DNA of 64,000 nucleotides from Oxalobacteraceae bacterium OTU3CINTB1 (GCA_024123955.1 CP099652.1:3348001-3412000); one strand, 5' to 3'; counted from the stretch's first letter, positions 43,339-51,631 are shown. Program-made: numbers and translations. The notes: a model not told the origin generated them from the sequence alone.

Positions 43339-44633
43339 GTTTCCAACTCCTTTGTTGCGGCGCCTGCCGTGCAGGCGTCCATATATTGGCGCAGCACTTT
43401 GGCCACGCCTTCCTTGAGCAAGTCGGCCGGACGGTTGCGCAGGCGGCCTTCGCGCACCGCCTCGTACTGGGCCGGCAGGTACTGGCTCAGCAAGGTCAGT
43501 GGCGGCGCGTTGCGTTCCAGGTAATCGATCAATGCGGTTTGTGCTTGCTGGATCGCCGGGTGCGGCCAGTAGTAGCGAATTCGGTCGCTCAGGCTGTACT
43601 GCTGGTCGAAGCGCACGCGCACCGGATCGCCGTAGTATTTGAGCCAGTAGCCCGGTTCGGCGCGCATGGTCTCCAGCACCACGTTCTTGAAGTTGGAACC
43701 GGGACGGCCGTCGAGCATTTCCTCTTCGATGTCGGCCAGGGCCCACAGCGTCTCGCGCAGCGCGAAGGTCAGGCCGGGGCCGACCTTGAGGATGGCGAAG
43801 TGGTCGCGCACCAGCGCCGCCAGGCTGTCGCGGATCTGGTAGTCGGTCGAATGGGCTTCGTAAACCAGGGTGGATTCGCCCTCGATGAAGCGGCTCAACT
43901 CGCGTGCTTTTTCCGGGCGGTAGTCGATCACCTTGTGGTGGTCGAATTCGACGCCGGGCTGCACCACCAGGCCGATCACGCGCGGCCAAGCCGTTTGCAA
44001 GCCGGCTTCGGCAAAGGCGGCGCGGTGCACGGCGCTGGTGGCGGCGGCCGCCTGCGGCGTGGTGACCGCCAGTTCGTCGAGGTCTTCGTGGGCGCCGCCG
44101 GGCACCGGCACTTCGGTGCCGACGATGTAGACCGGGGCCTCGCCGCCGGCCTGCTGCCAGGCTGTTTCGGCGACCGCGCACAGGCGGGCCGCGCGGCGGG
44201 CGACGATGGCGTCTGGCAGGGGTACCGGATCGCCGGCGCACGACATCGAGCAGTCGAGGTGGATCTTGCGGAAGCCGGCCAGTACGTATTGTTCGATCAG
44301 CAGCTCGGCCTTCGCCATGGCGTCGTCGGCCGGCTGGTCCTGCCAGGCGTTCGGTCCGAGGTGGTCGCCGCCGAGCAGCACGCTGTCGCGCGCCAGTCCG
44401 ACCTTGTCGGCGATGCCGTGCACGAAGTCGCGGAAACTGGCCGGCGTCATGCCGGTGTAGCCGCCATCCTGGTTGACCTGGTTGGAGGTGGCTTCGATCA
44501 GCACCGGCTCGCCGGCGGCGGCCGCCACTTCCATGGCCGCTTCGATCACCAGCGGATGGGCCGAGCACACCGAATAGATGCCGGCCGCTTCGCCGGCCTT
44601 GTGGCGCCGCACCAGATTGAGAAGATATTGCAT
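43332..44633 (-). CDS. D-tagatose-bisphosphate aldolase class II, non-catalytic subunit (GatZ/KbaZ family)
   Basis: A 433-residue protein of the GatZ/KbaZ/AgaZ family. It opens with AGIYSVCSAHPLVIEAAMEV and EATSNQVNQDGGYTGM, then has LLGGDHLGPNAWQDQPADDA, STLVYEAHSTDYQ and LKVGPGLTFALRETLWALAD. In E. coli it stabilises the catalytic aldolase GatY/KbaY. Comparative work has also proposed a tagatose-6-phosphate kinase role for AgaZ, so its job here is open. No catalytic subunit gene is in the window. It sits in the operon between the EamA transporter and AgaS. Confidence 0.92.
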   Translation of the reverse strand: MQYLLNLVRRHKAGEAAGIYSVCSAHPLVIEAAMEVAAAAGEPVLIEATSNQVNQDGGYTGMTPASFRDFVHGIADKVGLARDSVLLGGDHLGPNAWQDQPADDAMAKAELLIEQYVLAGFRKIHLDCSMSCAGDPVPLPDAIVARRAARLCAVAETAWQQAGGEAPVYIVGTEVPVPGGAHEDLDELAVTTPQAAAATSAVHRAAFAEAGLQTAWPRVIGLVVQPGVEFDHHKVIDYRPEKARELSRFIEGESTLVYEAHSTDYQIRDSLAALVRDHFAILKVGPGLTFALRETLWALADIEEEMLDGRPGSNFKNVVLETMRAEPGYWLKYYGDPVRVRFDQQYSLSDRIRYYWPHPAIQQAQTALIDYLERNAPPLTLLSQYLPAQYEAVREGRLRNRPADLLKEGVAKVLRQYMDACTAGAATKELETC

Positions 44634-44658
44634 GTCAGGTTCCTTGAAGTCTGTGTAT

Positions 44659-45579
44659 TCAGGCGGTTGGGTTGTCGTCCGGTTGCAGCGCCAGGCAGAG
44701 CGCCGCGGCCAGCGACAGCGCGATGCCGGCCAGCTTGTAGCCGCTCGGCAGCGTGGCCGCCACGGTCATGGCGATGACGGTGGTCAGCAGCGGCGCGCCG
44801 GCATTGACCAGCGGCGAGACCACCAGCGCCTTGCCGTGCCGGAAGGCGTGCACCAGCGTGAGGGCGCCGACCGCGTTGAGGATTTGCGTGACGGCGGCCA
44901 GCAGCGGTCCGCCCGGGCCGTAGTTGATCGGCTGCGAGAAGTCCGTCATGGCCAGCGCCACCGGGATGAACAGCAGCGCGCTGGCGGTCATGTAGAAGAA
45001 GATGCTCTCGGCGTCCATGCTGGCGTTGGCCAGTTTCATGAAGTAGGCCTGCAAGCCCCAGGCCAGCAGCACGCCGATGGCCAGCACGAACCACAGGCCG
45101 TATTGGCGAGGCGCGCCGCCGGGCGTGAAGTCGAACAGCGGCAGCGCGCACACCGCCAGGATGATGCCGGCCACGCCGAGCATGCCCGTGCGTTCGCGCA
45201 GGAACAGGTAGGACAGCGCAATGGTGATCACCGGCGACAGCGAGATCAGCGGGAAGATCAGATAGGTCGGCCCGGCCTTGACGGCGTAAAACAGGATCAT
45301 CTGGCCGCCGGCGCCCAGCAGGCCGATGGTCAGGCCGAAGGCAACTGAGCGGCCGTCGCGCCGCACGCGCCAGCCATTGCGCGCCAGCACCAGCAGGGCC
45401 GGCGGCACCATCGTCAGCGCCCACACCACGTAGATCAGCGTTTCGGGAAAGCCGTTCTGCCCGGGCAGGCCGGCGAAGGCGCCCCACACGCCCCACAACA
45501 AGGTGGTGGTCAGCGCGTAGCCGAGCCAGCCGGTGGGGCGGGCGCCGGCTTTGCTGGTCATCGTTATAGAATTGGTCAT
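44659..45579 (-). CDS. EamA/DMT superfamily inner membrane transporter
   Basis: A 306-residue protein with about ten transmembrane helices in two EamA repeats (TTTLLWGVWGAFAGLPGQNG near the N-terminus; LLAWGLQAYFMKLANASMDA opening the second half). The start of the first helix, with LLWGVWG and the Gly/Pro-rich loop, resembles GRP/RhaT-like sugar transporters. Within this operon it probably moves GalNAc or galactosamine across the inner membrane, replacing a phosphotransferase system. It begins two bases after the TonB receptor stop. The start is set by position and topology; the ribosome site is weak. Confidence 0.85.
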   Translation of the reverse strand: MTNSITMTSKAGARPTGWLGYALTTTLLWGVWGAFAGLPGQNGFPETLIYVVWALTMVPPALLVLARNGWRVRRDGRSVAFGLTIGLLGAGGQMILFYAVKAGPTYLIFPLISLSPVITIALSYLFLRERTGMLGVAGIILAVCALPLFDFTPGGAPRQYGLWFVLAIGVLLAWGLQAYFMKLANASMDAESIFFYMTASALLFIPVALAMTDFSQPINYGPGGPLLAAVTQILNAVGALTLVHAFRHGKALVVSPLVNAGAPLLTTVIAMTVAATLPSGYKLAGIALSLAAALCLALQPDDNPTA

Positions 45580-45581
45580 GT

Positions 45582-48380
45582 TTAGAACTTCACGCTCATG
45601 CCAGCGACGTAGGTGCGGCCCCAGGTTTCGAAGCCGTATTGCGCGTCGGCGCGGCCCAGGTTTGAGCGCATGACCGCGTCGCCGAGGTTCTTGCCTTCGA
45701 CGAACAGCGTGATCGCCGGCGTGATGTCCCACGAGGCCGAGGCGGTGATCCAGGTCAGCGAATCGACCTTGTTCGGGAAGCCGGCAATCACATTGGTGCT
45801 CTGCGTGTACTCGCCGGTGTAGTCGAACGAGATGGACGCGTTGACGCCGCTTTTCTCATACAGGAAGCCGATCGACGAGGCGGTAGGCGCCACGCCTTCG
45901 AGCTGGCCGACGTATTGGCCGCCCTGATAGGCCTTGGTCCAGGTCTTGGCGAATTTGGCGTTGATGCCGAAGCCATTGTCGAACAGGTGCTGGACGCCGA
46001 TCTCCATGCCGCGCACGCGCGCCTTATCGCCGTTGACCGGATGCGTGACCGTGTACAGGTAGCCCGGCACGCCGATGTCGACTTTTTCGTCGGTCTGGTA
46101 GGTGACGAAATTCTTGATCTGCTTGGCGAAGACGGCCGCCGTGATCGCCGATTTCGGCCGGTAATACCATTCGACCGACAGGTCTTGCTGCACCGCCGTG
46201 GTCGGTTTCAGGTTCGGGTCGCCGACGATGTTGAGCACATAGCTGCGGTCGAGCGTATTGTCGGTGCGGGTCGGCGCCAGCTTGTCGAGCGACGGCCGGG
46301 CCATGACCTTGGCCAGCGCGCCGCGCACCACGAAGTCGTCGCGCGCCCACCAGCTCAGATTGGCCGACGGCAGCAGCTTGGTGTAGCTGCCGTCCTGCGA
46401 CACCGGCACGGCCGGGCTGTAGGTGATGTCCGGGCTGCTGGTCGGGATGTCCGGCGTCGGGTCGTTGATCGCCAGGATCTGGTCGATCGCGCTGTGCGAC
46501 GTGGTCCGCGTGCGCACCAGGCGCGCGCCGACATTGCCGTTCCAGTTCTCGCCCGACAGTTCCAGTTGACTGAACAGGGTCGCGGTCTTTTCGCTCACCG
46601 CATAAGAGTCGGTCGGCACCAGCACCGGCTGCGACAGGCTGGCGTTGAAGGTTTGGCCGTCCGGATTGACCTGGCTGCCGGGATTGGGCCGGCCGTCGAG
46701 CTTTTTGAGCGCGGCCAGATAGGCCGGCACGTCGAACTTGACGAAGCTGCCCGGGAAGCTGCCGCCGGCGTTGCGCATGTAGTTCGGCAGTGTCATCGGG
46801 CTGACCACGTCGGCGCCGAGCGAGGCGAAGGTGGTCGAATACATGTCGCAGTACTGGCAGGCGCCGCCGCTTTTTTCGTTGCCGATCGAGTTGCGGTCCT
46901 TTTGCCGGCGGGTGCCGCTCACGCCGAACTGCAGGCCGTCCATATGCCACGCGCCGCCCAGCGCCAGGCGGCCCTCGAAGGTGGCGCCGTCGACGGTGTC
47001 CTTGATGTCGGTGCCGGTCAGGCCGACAAAATGGAGGCCGTAATCCTTGTTGCCGAGACGGCCGGCCGCCAGTTCGGTGGCCAGGTCGCGGCCATCTTCC
47101 AGGGTGACGCGGATGTCGGGCAGGCGGCCGTTGTTGGCGCGGTAGTAGCCGGTGTTGTGGCCGGCGATGCCGGCGACGACGAAGCTGTCCTTGCCGCCGG
47201 AGTTGCGCTCGGACGTCGAACGGTACAAGTCGCCCGAGAGCTTGAGGTCGGGGCTGGCCTTCCAGTCGCCGTGCCAGCCGAGCTGCCTGGTGTCGACCAC
47301 GCGGTCGGTGGTGACGTTGCTCATTTCCGGCACCAGGTCCTTGACCGTCATGCTGGTGATCAGATGGTCCTTGATCACCACGTCCGACCAGCGGCCCGGC
47401 GCGTGTTCGACGTAGTACGACTGCTGGTAACCGACCTGTGGCGAATCGAGCCGGGTGGCGAGGGCGTCGACGGTCATGCGCAATTGTGGCGTGACCTTCC
47501 ACTCGAACGCGCCGGACAGCGCGGTGCGCTTCTTTTCCTCGAAAATGGAGCCGAAGGAGGTGCAGCATGGCGCCAGCAGGCTGCTTTCGCCGCTGCCGAT
47601 GGCGCCGTCGCCGTTGGCGTCGAAGCTGCCCGGCGAATCGGCGTTGAAGGTTTGGTAGCCGAGCGAATCGGTGCGCACGTTGCGCTTGGAAAGCACGGCG
47701 CCGACGATCACGCCCATGGTGTTGTTATTGAAAGTGTTGCTGACCACGCCGGAGAGTTTGCCGCCGTTCTTGCGCGACAGGTCGTTGCGGTCGCCCTCGA
47801 AGCGCACCGACGCGTGGTAGCCGGGATTGTCCATCGGCCGCGCCGAGCGCAGGTTGACCGAGCCGCCGATGCTGCCTTCCATCTGGGCCGCTTCGGCCGA
47901 TTTCATCACGTCGGCGCCGCTGATCACCTCCGACGGCAGCACGTCGAAGGCGAAGTCGCGGCCGTCGCCGTCGGTTGCGAGGATGCGCTTGTTCAGGGTG
48001 ACGATGTTGTAGCCCGAACCCAGGCCGCGCACGTTGATGTACTGGCCTTCGCCGCCGCGCGTGCGGGAAACCGAGATGCCGGAGATGTGGGTCAGCGAGT
48101 CGGCCACGTTATCGTCGGGGAAGCGGCCCAGTTCCGTCGCCGAGATCGAATCCTGGATCACGTCGGCGTTGCGTTTCAGTTCCAGCGACCTGGCCAGCGC
48201 GGCGCGCGCGCCGGTCACGACGACGACCGGCGGCGCTTCCTGCACCGCGCCGGTTTGATCCTTGGCCGGCGCGGCGGGCGCTTCCGGTTGAACCTGCGCA
48301 TACGCCATACCGCATAAAGCCATCTCCACCGCCACCGCCATCAAGGTGCGCCGAAGTCCCTTGCCGATTGCTCCATCCAT
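45582..48380 (-). CDS. TonB-dependent receptor of the GalNAc-type operon
   Basis: A 932-residue receptor of the large Xanthomonas/Caulobacter class. The signal peptide ends GMAYA; a TonB-box-like VVVVTGARAALARSLELKR follows. The plug has DNVADSLTHISGISVSRTRGG, INVRGLGSGYN and ADVMKSAEAAQMEGSIGG, and the barrel ends in VAGMSVKF. AGGAGA six bases upstream fixes the ATG at 48380. It heads the operon running through the EamA transporter, GatZ, AgaS, the kinase and the amidohydrolase, so it should import oligosaccharides or GalNAc. The promoter region holds AgaR-type half-sites. Confidence 0.9.
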   Translation of the reverse strand: MDGAIGKGLRRTLMAVAVEMALCGMAYAQVQPEAPAAPAKDQTGAVQEAPPVVVVTGARAALARSLELKRNADVIQDSISATELGRFPDDNVADSLTHISGISVSRTRGGEGQYINVRGLGSGYNIVTLNKRILATDGDGRDFAFDVLPSEVISGADVMKSAEAAQMEGSIGGSVNLRSARPMDNPGYHASVRFEGDRNDLSRKNGGKLSGVVSNTFNNNTMGVIVGAVLSKRNVRTDSLGYQTFNADSPGSFDANGDGAIGSGESSLLAPCCTSFGSIFEEKKRTALSGAFEWKVTPQLRMTVDALATRLDSPQVGYQQSYYVEHAPGRWSDVVIKDHLITSMTVKDLVPEMSNVTTDRVVDTRQLGWHGDWKASPDLKLSGDLYRSTSERNSGGKDSFVVAGIAGHNTGYYRANNGRLPDIRVTLEDGRDLATELAAGRLGNKDYGLHFVGLTGTDIKDTVDGATFEGRLALGGAWHMDGLQFGVSGTRRQKDRNSIGNEKSGGACQYCDMYSTTFASLGADVVSPMTLPNYMRNAGGSFPGSFVKFDVPAYLAALKKLDGRPNPGSQVNPDGQTFNASLSQPVLVPTDSYAVSEKTATLFSQLELSGENWNGNVGARLVRTRTTSHSAIDQILAINDPTPDIPTSSPDITYSPAVPVSQDGSYTKLLPSANLSWWARDDFVVRGALAKVMARPSLDKLAPTRTDNTLDRSYVLNIVGDPNLKPTTAVQQDLSVEWYYRPKSAITAAVFAKQIKNFVTYQTDEKVDIGVPGYLYTVTHPVNGDKARVRGMEIGVQHLFDNGFGINAKFAKTWTKAYQGGQYVGQLEGVAPTASSIGFLYEKSGVNASISFDYTGEYTQSTNVIAGFPNKVDSLTWITASASWDITPAITLFVEGKNLGDAVMRSNLGRADAQYGFETWGRTYVAGMSVKF

Positions 48381-48444
48381 GCCATTCTCCTGTTTTTTTG
48401 TCGTCTGGTACCGATAGTAATAAAACGAAATCGGAAATGCAAGT

Positions 48445-48535
48445 AACTTTCGAAAACTTTCGCTAGATGTTGTATCTTGCGGTGAAAAAGCCATCGAAAG
48501 CCGCTGTTGCCCTAAAAAGAAATACTTCGAAAGTT
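48445..48535. promoter_or_regulatory. Operator cluster AACTTTCG in the receptor/beta-helix divergent promoter
   Basis: AACTTTCG occurs at 48445-48452 and 48455-48462 (10 bp apart) and, on the minus strand, at 48528-48535. A shorter CTTTCG on the minus strand is at 48495-48500. The same word precedes the DeoR gene at 40041-40048. DeoR proteins of the AgaR type bind repeated CTTTC elements, so both divergent genes are probably repressed together. Confidence 0.6.
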
Positions 48536-48623
48536 TCTTGTCTTTTCTTTGTTTGCTTACTACTATTCTTTCCACGACCCGGATGAGATGGCTGGTCGCT
48601 TAACCCAACTGGAGAAAAAGCCT

Positions 48624-50081
48624 ATGAACTGTGTCAAAACTACCGTGAGCCGCGTGGCTGCCGGACTTCTGCTGTCCACCTGCGTCGGCGCCGCGCTTGC
48701 CGCCAGCGTGACCGTCAACCCGGGCCAGTCGATCCAGGCCGCAGTGAACCAGGCCAAGGCCGGCGATACCATCCGCGTGCTGGCTGGCACGTACGAGCAA
48801 AAAGTGCTGATCGAAGAAAAATCCGGCACCGCCAGCGCGTTTATCACGTTGAAAGGCGATCCGGGGGCCATCATCAGCGGCAAGGGATTGAGCCCGTCCG
48901 ACCGCGAGGGGCTGGTGACGATCAGGAACGCCAACTATGTGCGGGTGGAGGGTTTCGACATCAACGGCCTGACCTCGGGCGCCAACGCGACCCCGGTCGG
49001 TATCCTGGTGGAGGGCAACGGCAAACGCCTGCAGATCGTCAACAACAAGATCCACGGCATCATCAATACGGACACCTGCACGGATCCTTGCGAAGTAGGC
49101 GCGCATGGCCTGGCGGTGTTCGGCACCGACGCCACCGGCGTGACCGACTTGCTGGTGCAGGGCAACGAGGTGTACGGCAACGTGTTGCAGGCAAGCGAGG
49201 CGCTGGTTATCAACGGCAATGTCGACCGCTTCGAGGTGCTCAACAACAACGTCCACGACAACAACAACATCGGCTTCGACTTCATCGGCTACGAGGGAAC
49301 GTGCGAGGGTTGCGGCGAGAAGGACCGGGTGCGCAACGGCATGGTGCGCGACAATATCGCCAAAAACAATTCGAGCAAGACCAACCCCTGGTACAGCGGG
49401 GAAGGATCTGCCGGCGGCTTTTATGTGGACGGCGGGCGCAATATCATTTTCGATCGCAACATCTCGAGCGGCAATGACATCGGCTTCGAATTTGCCAGCG
49501 AACATGGCGGCAAGGCCACCGAAGACATTCTGATGACGAATAATTTCGTTTACAACAACCGCGAGGCCGGCTTGGCGGTGGGCGGCTATAAGTCGGCCGC
49601 TGGCCAGGCGCGCCGCATCTATGTGAACAACAATTCCTTCTACAAGAACAAGGGTTGGGGGACCGAGGTGGTGTTCCAGTACAAGGTGATCGATTCCCGC
49701 TTCAGCAACAACATCTTCTTCGGCAAAGGGACGATCGCGGAGAACTACAAGGTGCAGGGCAGCGGCAATACGGGCAACGTCTGGGGTGTCAACCTTTGGT
49801 GGGGCAGCGCGTCCGGTTCGACCAATCTGCCGGGCACCCAGGTCAAGGCCGATCCGCGTTATGTCGCGCCGCAGAGCGGTAATCTGAACCTTCAGCAAAC
49901 CTCGCCAGCCATCAATGTGGGCAACCCCGGCACGGCGCTGACCACCTGGACCTCGCCGCTGTGGGCGACCTATTTCCCGTCGGGCGCGATCCCGGTCAAC
50001 GGCGTCAAGGACATCAACGGCCAGGCGCGCGCGGAGGGCGTGATCGATCTGGGCGCGGACGAATACGGTACCGCCCCTTAA
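48624..50081 (+). CDS. Secreted right-handed parallel beta-helix protein, possible polysaccharide-active enzyme
   Basis: A 485-residue protein with a signal peptide ending GAALAA. After SVTVNPGQSIQAAVNQAKAG, repeated coils of about 22-25 residues follow (ADTIRV-like strands; IVNNKIHGI, LVQGNEVYGN, VLNNNVHDNN, IFDRNISSGND, MTNNFVYNNRE, YVNNNSFYKN). This is the asparagine-ladder pattern of pectate lyase/DUF1565-type beta-helices. It has two close cysteine pairs (TDTCTDPCE, GTCEGCGEK), possibly disulfides. I cannot assign a catalytic residue or PL/GH family. The shared operator with the GalNAc-type receptor suggests the substrate is a GalNAc-containing polymer. GGAG lies nine bases before the ATG. 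Confidence 0.8.
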   Translation: MNCVKTTVSRVAAGLLLSTCVGAALAASVTVNPGQSIQAAVNQAKAGDTIRVLAGTYEQKVLIEEKSGTASAFITLKGDPGAIISGKGLSPSDREGLVTIRNANYVRVEGFDINGLTSGANATPVGILVEGNGKRLQIVNNKIHGIINTDTCTDPCEVGAHGLAVFGTDATGVTDLLVQGNEVYGNVLQASEALVINGNVDRFEVLNNNVHDNNNIGFDFIGYEGTCEGCGEKDRVRNGMVRDNIAKNNSSKTNPWYSGEGSAGGFYVDGGRNIIFDRNISSGNDIGFEFASEHGGKATEDILMTNNFVYNNREAGLAVGGYKSAAGQARRIYVNNNSFYKNKGWGTEVVFQYKVIDSRFSNNIFFGKGTIAENYKVQGSGNTGNVWGVNLWWGSASGSTNLPGTQVKADPRYVAPQSGNLNLQQTSPAINVGNPGTALTTWTSPLWATYFPSGAIPVNGVKDINGQARAEGVIDLGADEYGTAP

Positions 50082-50096
50082 CCGAAGTGTATGGCT

Positions 50097-50570
50097 TTAG
50101 AATCCCGGCGCCGGCACCTCCGGGATTTGATTGTGCAAACTGGCGTTGATCAGGTTCCAACCACGGATCACCGCGATCGCGTAGCTCAGCTCGGCGATCG
50201 CGGTCTCGTTGAAATGTTCTTTGAGCCGGGCGAAATCGGCGTCGCTTGGCTGTTGGTGCGGCAGCGCGTTGACGGCTTCGGCCCAGTTGAGGGCTGCGCG
50301 TTCGCTGTCGCTGAAGAACGACGAAGGCGCCTCGCGCCAGCCGGCGATGGCGTTCAGGTGGCGTGGATCGGCGCCTTGCTTGATCAAGTCGCGCCAGTGC
50401 ATGTCGATGCACACGCCGCAGCCGTTGATCTGCGACACGCGCAGGTTGACAAGTTCGACCAGGCGGATGCCCAACGAGCTTTTCTTGACCGACGCCGACA
50501 GCGCGATCATGGCTTGCAGGTTGGCCGGGGCCACCGAGTAGAAGGAGGAAATACGGGCGGTTTGCGTCAT
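50097..50570 (-). CDS. Carboxymuconolactone decarboxylase/AhpD-like protein, ECF41 partner
   Basis: A 157-residue protein of the CMD/alkylhydroperoxidase D fold. The redox-type motif NGCGVCIDMHWRDL (CxxC followed by His) lies near residue 52, with LVELVNLRVSQ before it and FSDSERAALNWAEAVNAL after. Such proteins reduce peroxides or act as thiol oxidoreductases. ECF41 sigma genes are nearly always followed by a CMD-like, oxidoreductase or epimerase gene, and this one directly follows such a sigma gene. GAGAGG supports the ATG at 50570. An ECF41-type promoter lies 55 bases upstream. Confidence 0.88.
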   Translation of the reverse strand: MTQTARISSFYSVAPANLQAMIALSASVKKSSLGIRLVELVNLRVSQINGCGVCIDMHWRDLIKQGADPRHLNAIAGWREAPSSFFSDSERAALNWAEAVNALPHQQPSDADFARLKEHFNETAIAELSYAIAVIRGWNLINASLHNQIPEVPAPGF

Positions 50571-50624
50571 GTTGATGCCTCTCGAAGGGGAGGGGCGCAC
50601 CATTGCGCCGCTCATACCTTGTTA

Positions 50625-50651
50625 GACGGACCACCCGTGCCGCCTGTGACT
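50625..50651 (-). promoter_or_regulatory. ECF41-type promoter of the CMD-like gene
   Basis: On the minus strand AGTCACA (50651-50645), 16 bases, CGTC (50628-50625). This is one mismatch from the TGTCACA-N16-CGTC pattern reported for ECF41 sigma factors and lies just after the sigma gene stop. The leader has a GGCGCA-N4-TGCGCC hairpin (50594-50609). Confidence 0.65.
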
Positions 50652-50655
50652 GCTT

Positions 50656-51528
50656 TTAGAAAATAGTTTGCGGAATCCCCGTCAGTTTGTCGGGATTGCG
50701 CACCACCAGCACGGCGGCGATGCGCCCGTCCTCGATCACGAACGATTGCGCCGACTCCAGCTTGCCTTCGACATAGCGCAGCAACCCCGGCTCGCCGTTG
50801 ACCCTGGCCTGACGGTAAACGACATCGAGCGGATACTGGTGCTCCAGCGACCAGAACACGCCCGCCACCCGGCCGGCGCCGCGCAGGATGCGCAGGAACG
50901 ATTTGATCTTGCCGCCGCCGTCGGACACCAACTGCACGTCGTCGGCCATCATGGTCTTCATGGCGGCGCGGTCCCCGGCCTGGGCGGCGGCCATGAAGCG
51001 TCCCAGCAGGGCGCGATGCGTGTCTTTGGGCACGTCGAAGCGGGGTGTTTGCTGGCGCACCCGCTCTTGGGCGCGGTGCACCATCTGCCGGCAGGCGGCT
51101 TCGCTTTTGCCGAGCATGTCGGCGATGTCGGCGTAGTCGTGATCGAAGACCTGGCGCATCAGGAACGCCGCGCGCTCTTCGGCTGACAAGCGTTCGAGCA
51201 CCCATAAAAAGGCCATGGATACCTCGCTGGCCATTTCCGCGCTGCTTTCGGGCGTGCGCTCGTCCAGCTCGACGATGGGCTCGGGCAGCCACCAGCCGAC
51301 GTAGGTTTCGCGCTCGGCCTGGCGGGCGCGCAGGCGGTCGATGGCGAGGCGGGTGCTGAGGGTGACCAGCCAGGCCTCGGCGGATTGCACCGCCAGCTGG
51401 TCGCTGCCGTGCCAGCGCAGCCAGGCGTCCTGGACCACATCCTCGGCGTCGGCGCGCACGCCGAGCATGCGGTAGGCGATGGCGAACAGGCGGGGCCTGA
51501 GGGCGGTGAAGGCGGCGGAGTCGGTCAT
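50656..51528 (-). CDS. RNA polymerase sigma factor, ECF41 family (SigJ-like, SnoaL-type C-terminal domain)
   Basis: A 290-residue sigma factor. Sigma region 2 is at about residues 5-72 (LRPRLFAIAYRMLGVRADAE, VVQDAWLRW) and region 4 at about 108-160 (LSAEERAAFLMRQVFDHDY, MLGKSEAACRQMVHRAQERV). A NTF2/SnoaL-like C-terminal domain carries the ECF41 hallmarks WLPEP (near 83), DGGGK (near 208) and NPDKL (near 282). The C-terminal domain modulates activity in place of an anti-sigma factor. The frame is open to 51588, but the perfect sigma-type promoter at 51561-51587 lies inside that extension, so the start must be later; 51528 opens the conserved N-terminus. It probably activates itself and the CMD-like gene. 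Confidence 0.9.
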   Translation of the reverse strand: MTDSAAFTALRPRLFAIAYRMLGVRADAEDVVQDAWLRWHGSDQLAVQSAEAWLVTLSTRLAIDRLRARQAERETYVGWWLPEPIVELDERTPESSAEMASEVSMAFLWVLERLSAEERAAFLMRQVFDHDYADIADMLGKSEAACRQMVHRAQERVRQQTPRFDVPKDTHRALLGRFMAAAQAGDRAAMKTMMADDVQLVSDGGGKIKSFLRILRGAGRVAGVFWSLEHQYPLDVVYRQARVNGEPGLLRYVEGKLESAQSFVIEDGRIAAVLVVRNPDKLTGIPQTIF

Positions 51529-51560
51529 GGTGTCTGCGAACGGAGTGGTCTTCCCTGCTA

Positions 51561-51587
51561 GACGTGCGACTGGCACGTTTTGTGACA
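51561..51587 (-). promoter_or_regulatory. ECF41-type autoregulatory promoter of the sigma gene
   Basis: On the minus strand TGTCACA (51587-51581), exactly 16 bases, CGTC (51564-51561): a perfect match to the ECF41 promoter pattern as I know it. It ends 33 bases before the ATG at 51528. Confidence 0.75.
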
Positions 51588-51631
51588 TGCTACCGGAAGC
51601 TTGTCCGCAAAAGATTCCAGCGGTCCTAAAC

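Noticed and set aside
45915..48317. An 800-codon plus-strand frame opposite the large TonB receptor
   Set aside because: Antisense shadow rich in Val, Gly, Arg and His; no signal peptide or family motif.
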